Part shown: positions 6,155 through 6,640 of the stretch, piece by piece
How the letters are laid out: every line of letters begins with the position of its first letter
How positions within the stretch are numbered: the stretch's first letter is position 1
From: an uncultured Aquimonas sp.
GTDB taxonomy: Bacteria; Pseudomonadota; Gammaproteobacteria; Xanthomonadales; Xanthomonadaceae
Reading direction: 5' to 3'
Length of the DNA: 6,640 bases
NCBI GenBank assembly: GCA_946481615.1
Contig: CAMLOR010000194.1
Location: 1-6,640, forward strand
Notes under the pieces: generated by a model
Database searches by the model: none
The model's input: the letters and a program-made list of their open reading frames with translations, nothing else
What the model was told of the DNA's origin: nothing
Made by a program: the position numbers and the translations under genes

Positions 6155-6162
6155 GAGGTGAT
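6155..6162 (+). promoter_or_regulatory. Strong ribosome binding site of tatA
   Basis: GAGGTGAT pairs with the 16S rRNA 3' end at all eight positions, and its GAGG core is six bases from the ATG. It is the best Shine-Dalgarno match in the window, in keeping with TatA being needed in excess over TatB and TatC. Confidence 0.75.
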
Positions 6163-6164
6163 CC

Positions 6165-6386
6165 ATGGGCAGTTTCAGCATCTGGCATTGGCTGATCGTG
6201 CTGGTCGTCGTGGTGCTGCTGTTCGGCACCAAGAAACTGCGCAACGTCGGTTCCGACCTGGGCAGTGCCATCAAGAGTTTCCGCAAGGGCCTGCAGGACG
6301 ACGAAAAGCCCGCCGAGAAGCTCGAAGCCGCGCGCCGCGACGAGGCCACGCCCTCGCGCGAAGAAAGCCGCGACCGCAGCGAGTAA
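6165..6386 (+). CDS. tatA: Twin-arginine translocase subunit TatA
   Basis: TatA polymerises at the TatBC receptor to let folded twin-arginine proteins cross the inner membrane. The 73-residue product has the family layout: a short N-terminus, one membrane helix (about residues 6-20, [15 protein letters not shown]), the [14 protein letters not shown] hinge and amphipathic helix (20-42), the SFRKG element, then a charged, disordered tail rich in Glu and Arg. FGTKKL with Phe20-Gly21 is the diagnostic TatA hinge, distinguishing it from TatB's LGPEKLP. The start is fixed by a strong ribosome binding site. No clear promoter is seen in the 58 bases upstream, although a TATCCT at 6131-6136 resembles a -10 box. 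tatB begins nine bases after the TAA. Confidence 0.97.
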   Translation: MGSFSIWHWLIVLVVVVLLFGTKKLRNVGSDLGSAIKSFRKGLQDDEKPAEKLEAARRDEATPSREESRDRSE

Positions 6387-6395
6387 GCGTTCGGC

Positions 6396-6640
6396 ATGTT
6401 CGACGTCAGCCTGGTCGAGCTGGCGGTCATCGCGCTGGTGGCGCTGCTGGTCCTCGGGCCGGAGAAGCTGCCGCGCGCGGCCCGCACCGTCGGCCTTTAC
6501 GTGCGCAAGGCGCGCCAGAGCTGGTATTCGGTCAAGAGCGAGATCGAACGCGAGCTCGCCGCCGATGAGCTCAAGCGCAGCCTGAAGCAGACCGAGGAGA
6601 CGGTGCGCCGCGCCGCCAGCGAAGGCCAGGCCGCGGTGCA
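6396..6640 (+). CDS. tatB: Twin-arginine translocase subunit TatB, 3' end outside the window
   Basis: TatB forms, with TatC, the receptor for twin-arginine signal peptides in the inner membrane. The ATG at 6396 opens a frame that runs off the window edge after 81 codons. It reads MFDVSLVELAVIALVALLVLGPEKLPRAARTVG, continuing through YVRKARQSWYSVKSEIERELAADELKRSL. The MFDxxxxEL start, single membrane helix (about 5-20), LGPEKLP hinge and amphipathic helix are typical TatB features and match E. coli TatB ([26 protein letters not shown]) well. The ribosome binding site is weak, and the nine-base gap from tatA suggests the two are translated from one message, tatA at a higher level. tatC should follow. 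Confidence 0.97.
   Translation, partial: MFDVSLVELAVIALVALLVLGPEKLPRAARTVGLYVRKARQSWYSVKSEIERELAADELKRSLKQTEETVRRAASEGQAAV

Noticed and set aside
4496..6487. A 663-codon open frame on the minus strand running through the CTERM-like, SYLF and tat genes
   Set aside because: It lies antisense to three or four well-supported genes, has low-complexity Arg/Ala/Gly/His-rich composition, and arises because GC-rich codon bias removes stop codons from the opposite strand.
1..6640. Search for CRISPR arrays, tRNA or rRNA genes, insertion sequences, toxin-antitoxin or defence genes
   Set aside because: No repeat-spacer pattern, cloverleaf, transposase motif, terminal inverted repeat or defence domain was seen on either strand.

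Overview
The window is about 6.6 kb of dense, GC-rich, bacterial chromosomal DNA with codon positions strongly biased to G/C. The gene set (TtcA with CxxC and PCxxC cysteines, RdgC, a proteobacterial-type HemH, TatA-TatB) points to a proteobacterium. RdgC is known mainly from the beta and gamma classes. The sequence style of the YgjP-like protein, the hydrolase and HemH suggests a gammaproteobacterium of the Xanthomonadales/Lysobacterales type; that finer placement is inference.

Layout. (1) Positions 1-2382, plus strand: the 3' part of ttcA (tRNA 2-thiocytidine synthesis), rdgC (DNA-binding recombination modulator) and a YgjP-like zinc metallopeptidase, closely spaced and probably one transcript. 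(2) Positions 2379-4320, minus strand: hemH (ferrochelatase, last step of protoheme synthesis) followed by an alpha/beta hydrolase whose GTG start overlaps the hemH stop. This pair converges on the first group so tightly that the two terminal stop codons share bases. (3) Positions 4321-4450: a 130-bp divergent region with ribosome binding sites for both flanking genes, a weak sigma70-like promoter candidate and two short inverted repeats. (4) Positions 4451-5371, plus strand: a secreted protein with five repeats of the type LYRIDPxTG, probably a beta-propeller, ending in a CTERM-like anchor (VPGPG, hydrophobic helix, Arg-rich tail). (5) Positions 5429-6106: a secreted SYLF (Ysc84/DUF500) protein. 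(6) Positions 6165-6640: tatA and the start of tatB, the membrane components of twin-arginine protein export; tatC would be expected just beyond the window.

Most of the window is conserved housekeeping sequence, and I see no mobile element, CRISPR array, RNA gene, phage gene or defence system. The least ordinary part is the CTERM-like propeller protein and the structured DNA around it: a palindrome over a possible -10 box, and two hairpins with identical CGCGCC/GGCGCG stem ends, one before and one after this gene. No function for the propeller protein can be assigned from sequence alone. There is no stretch of more than 300 bases without a gene.
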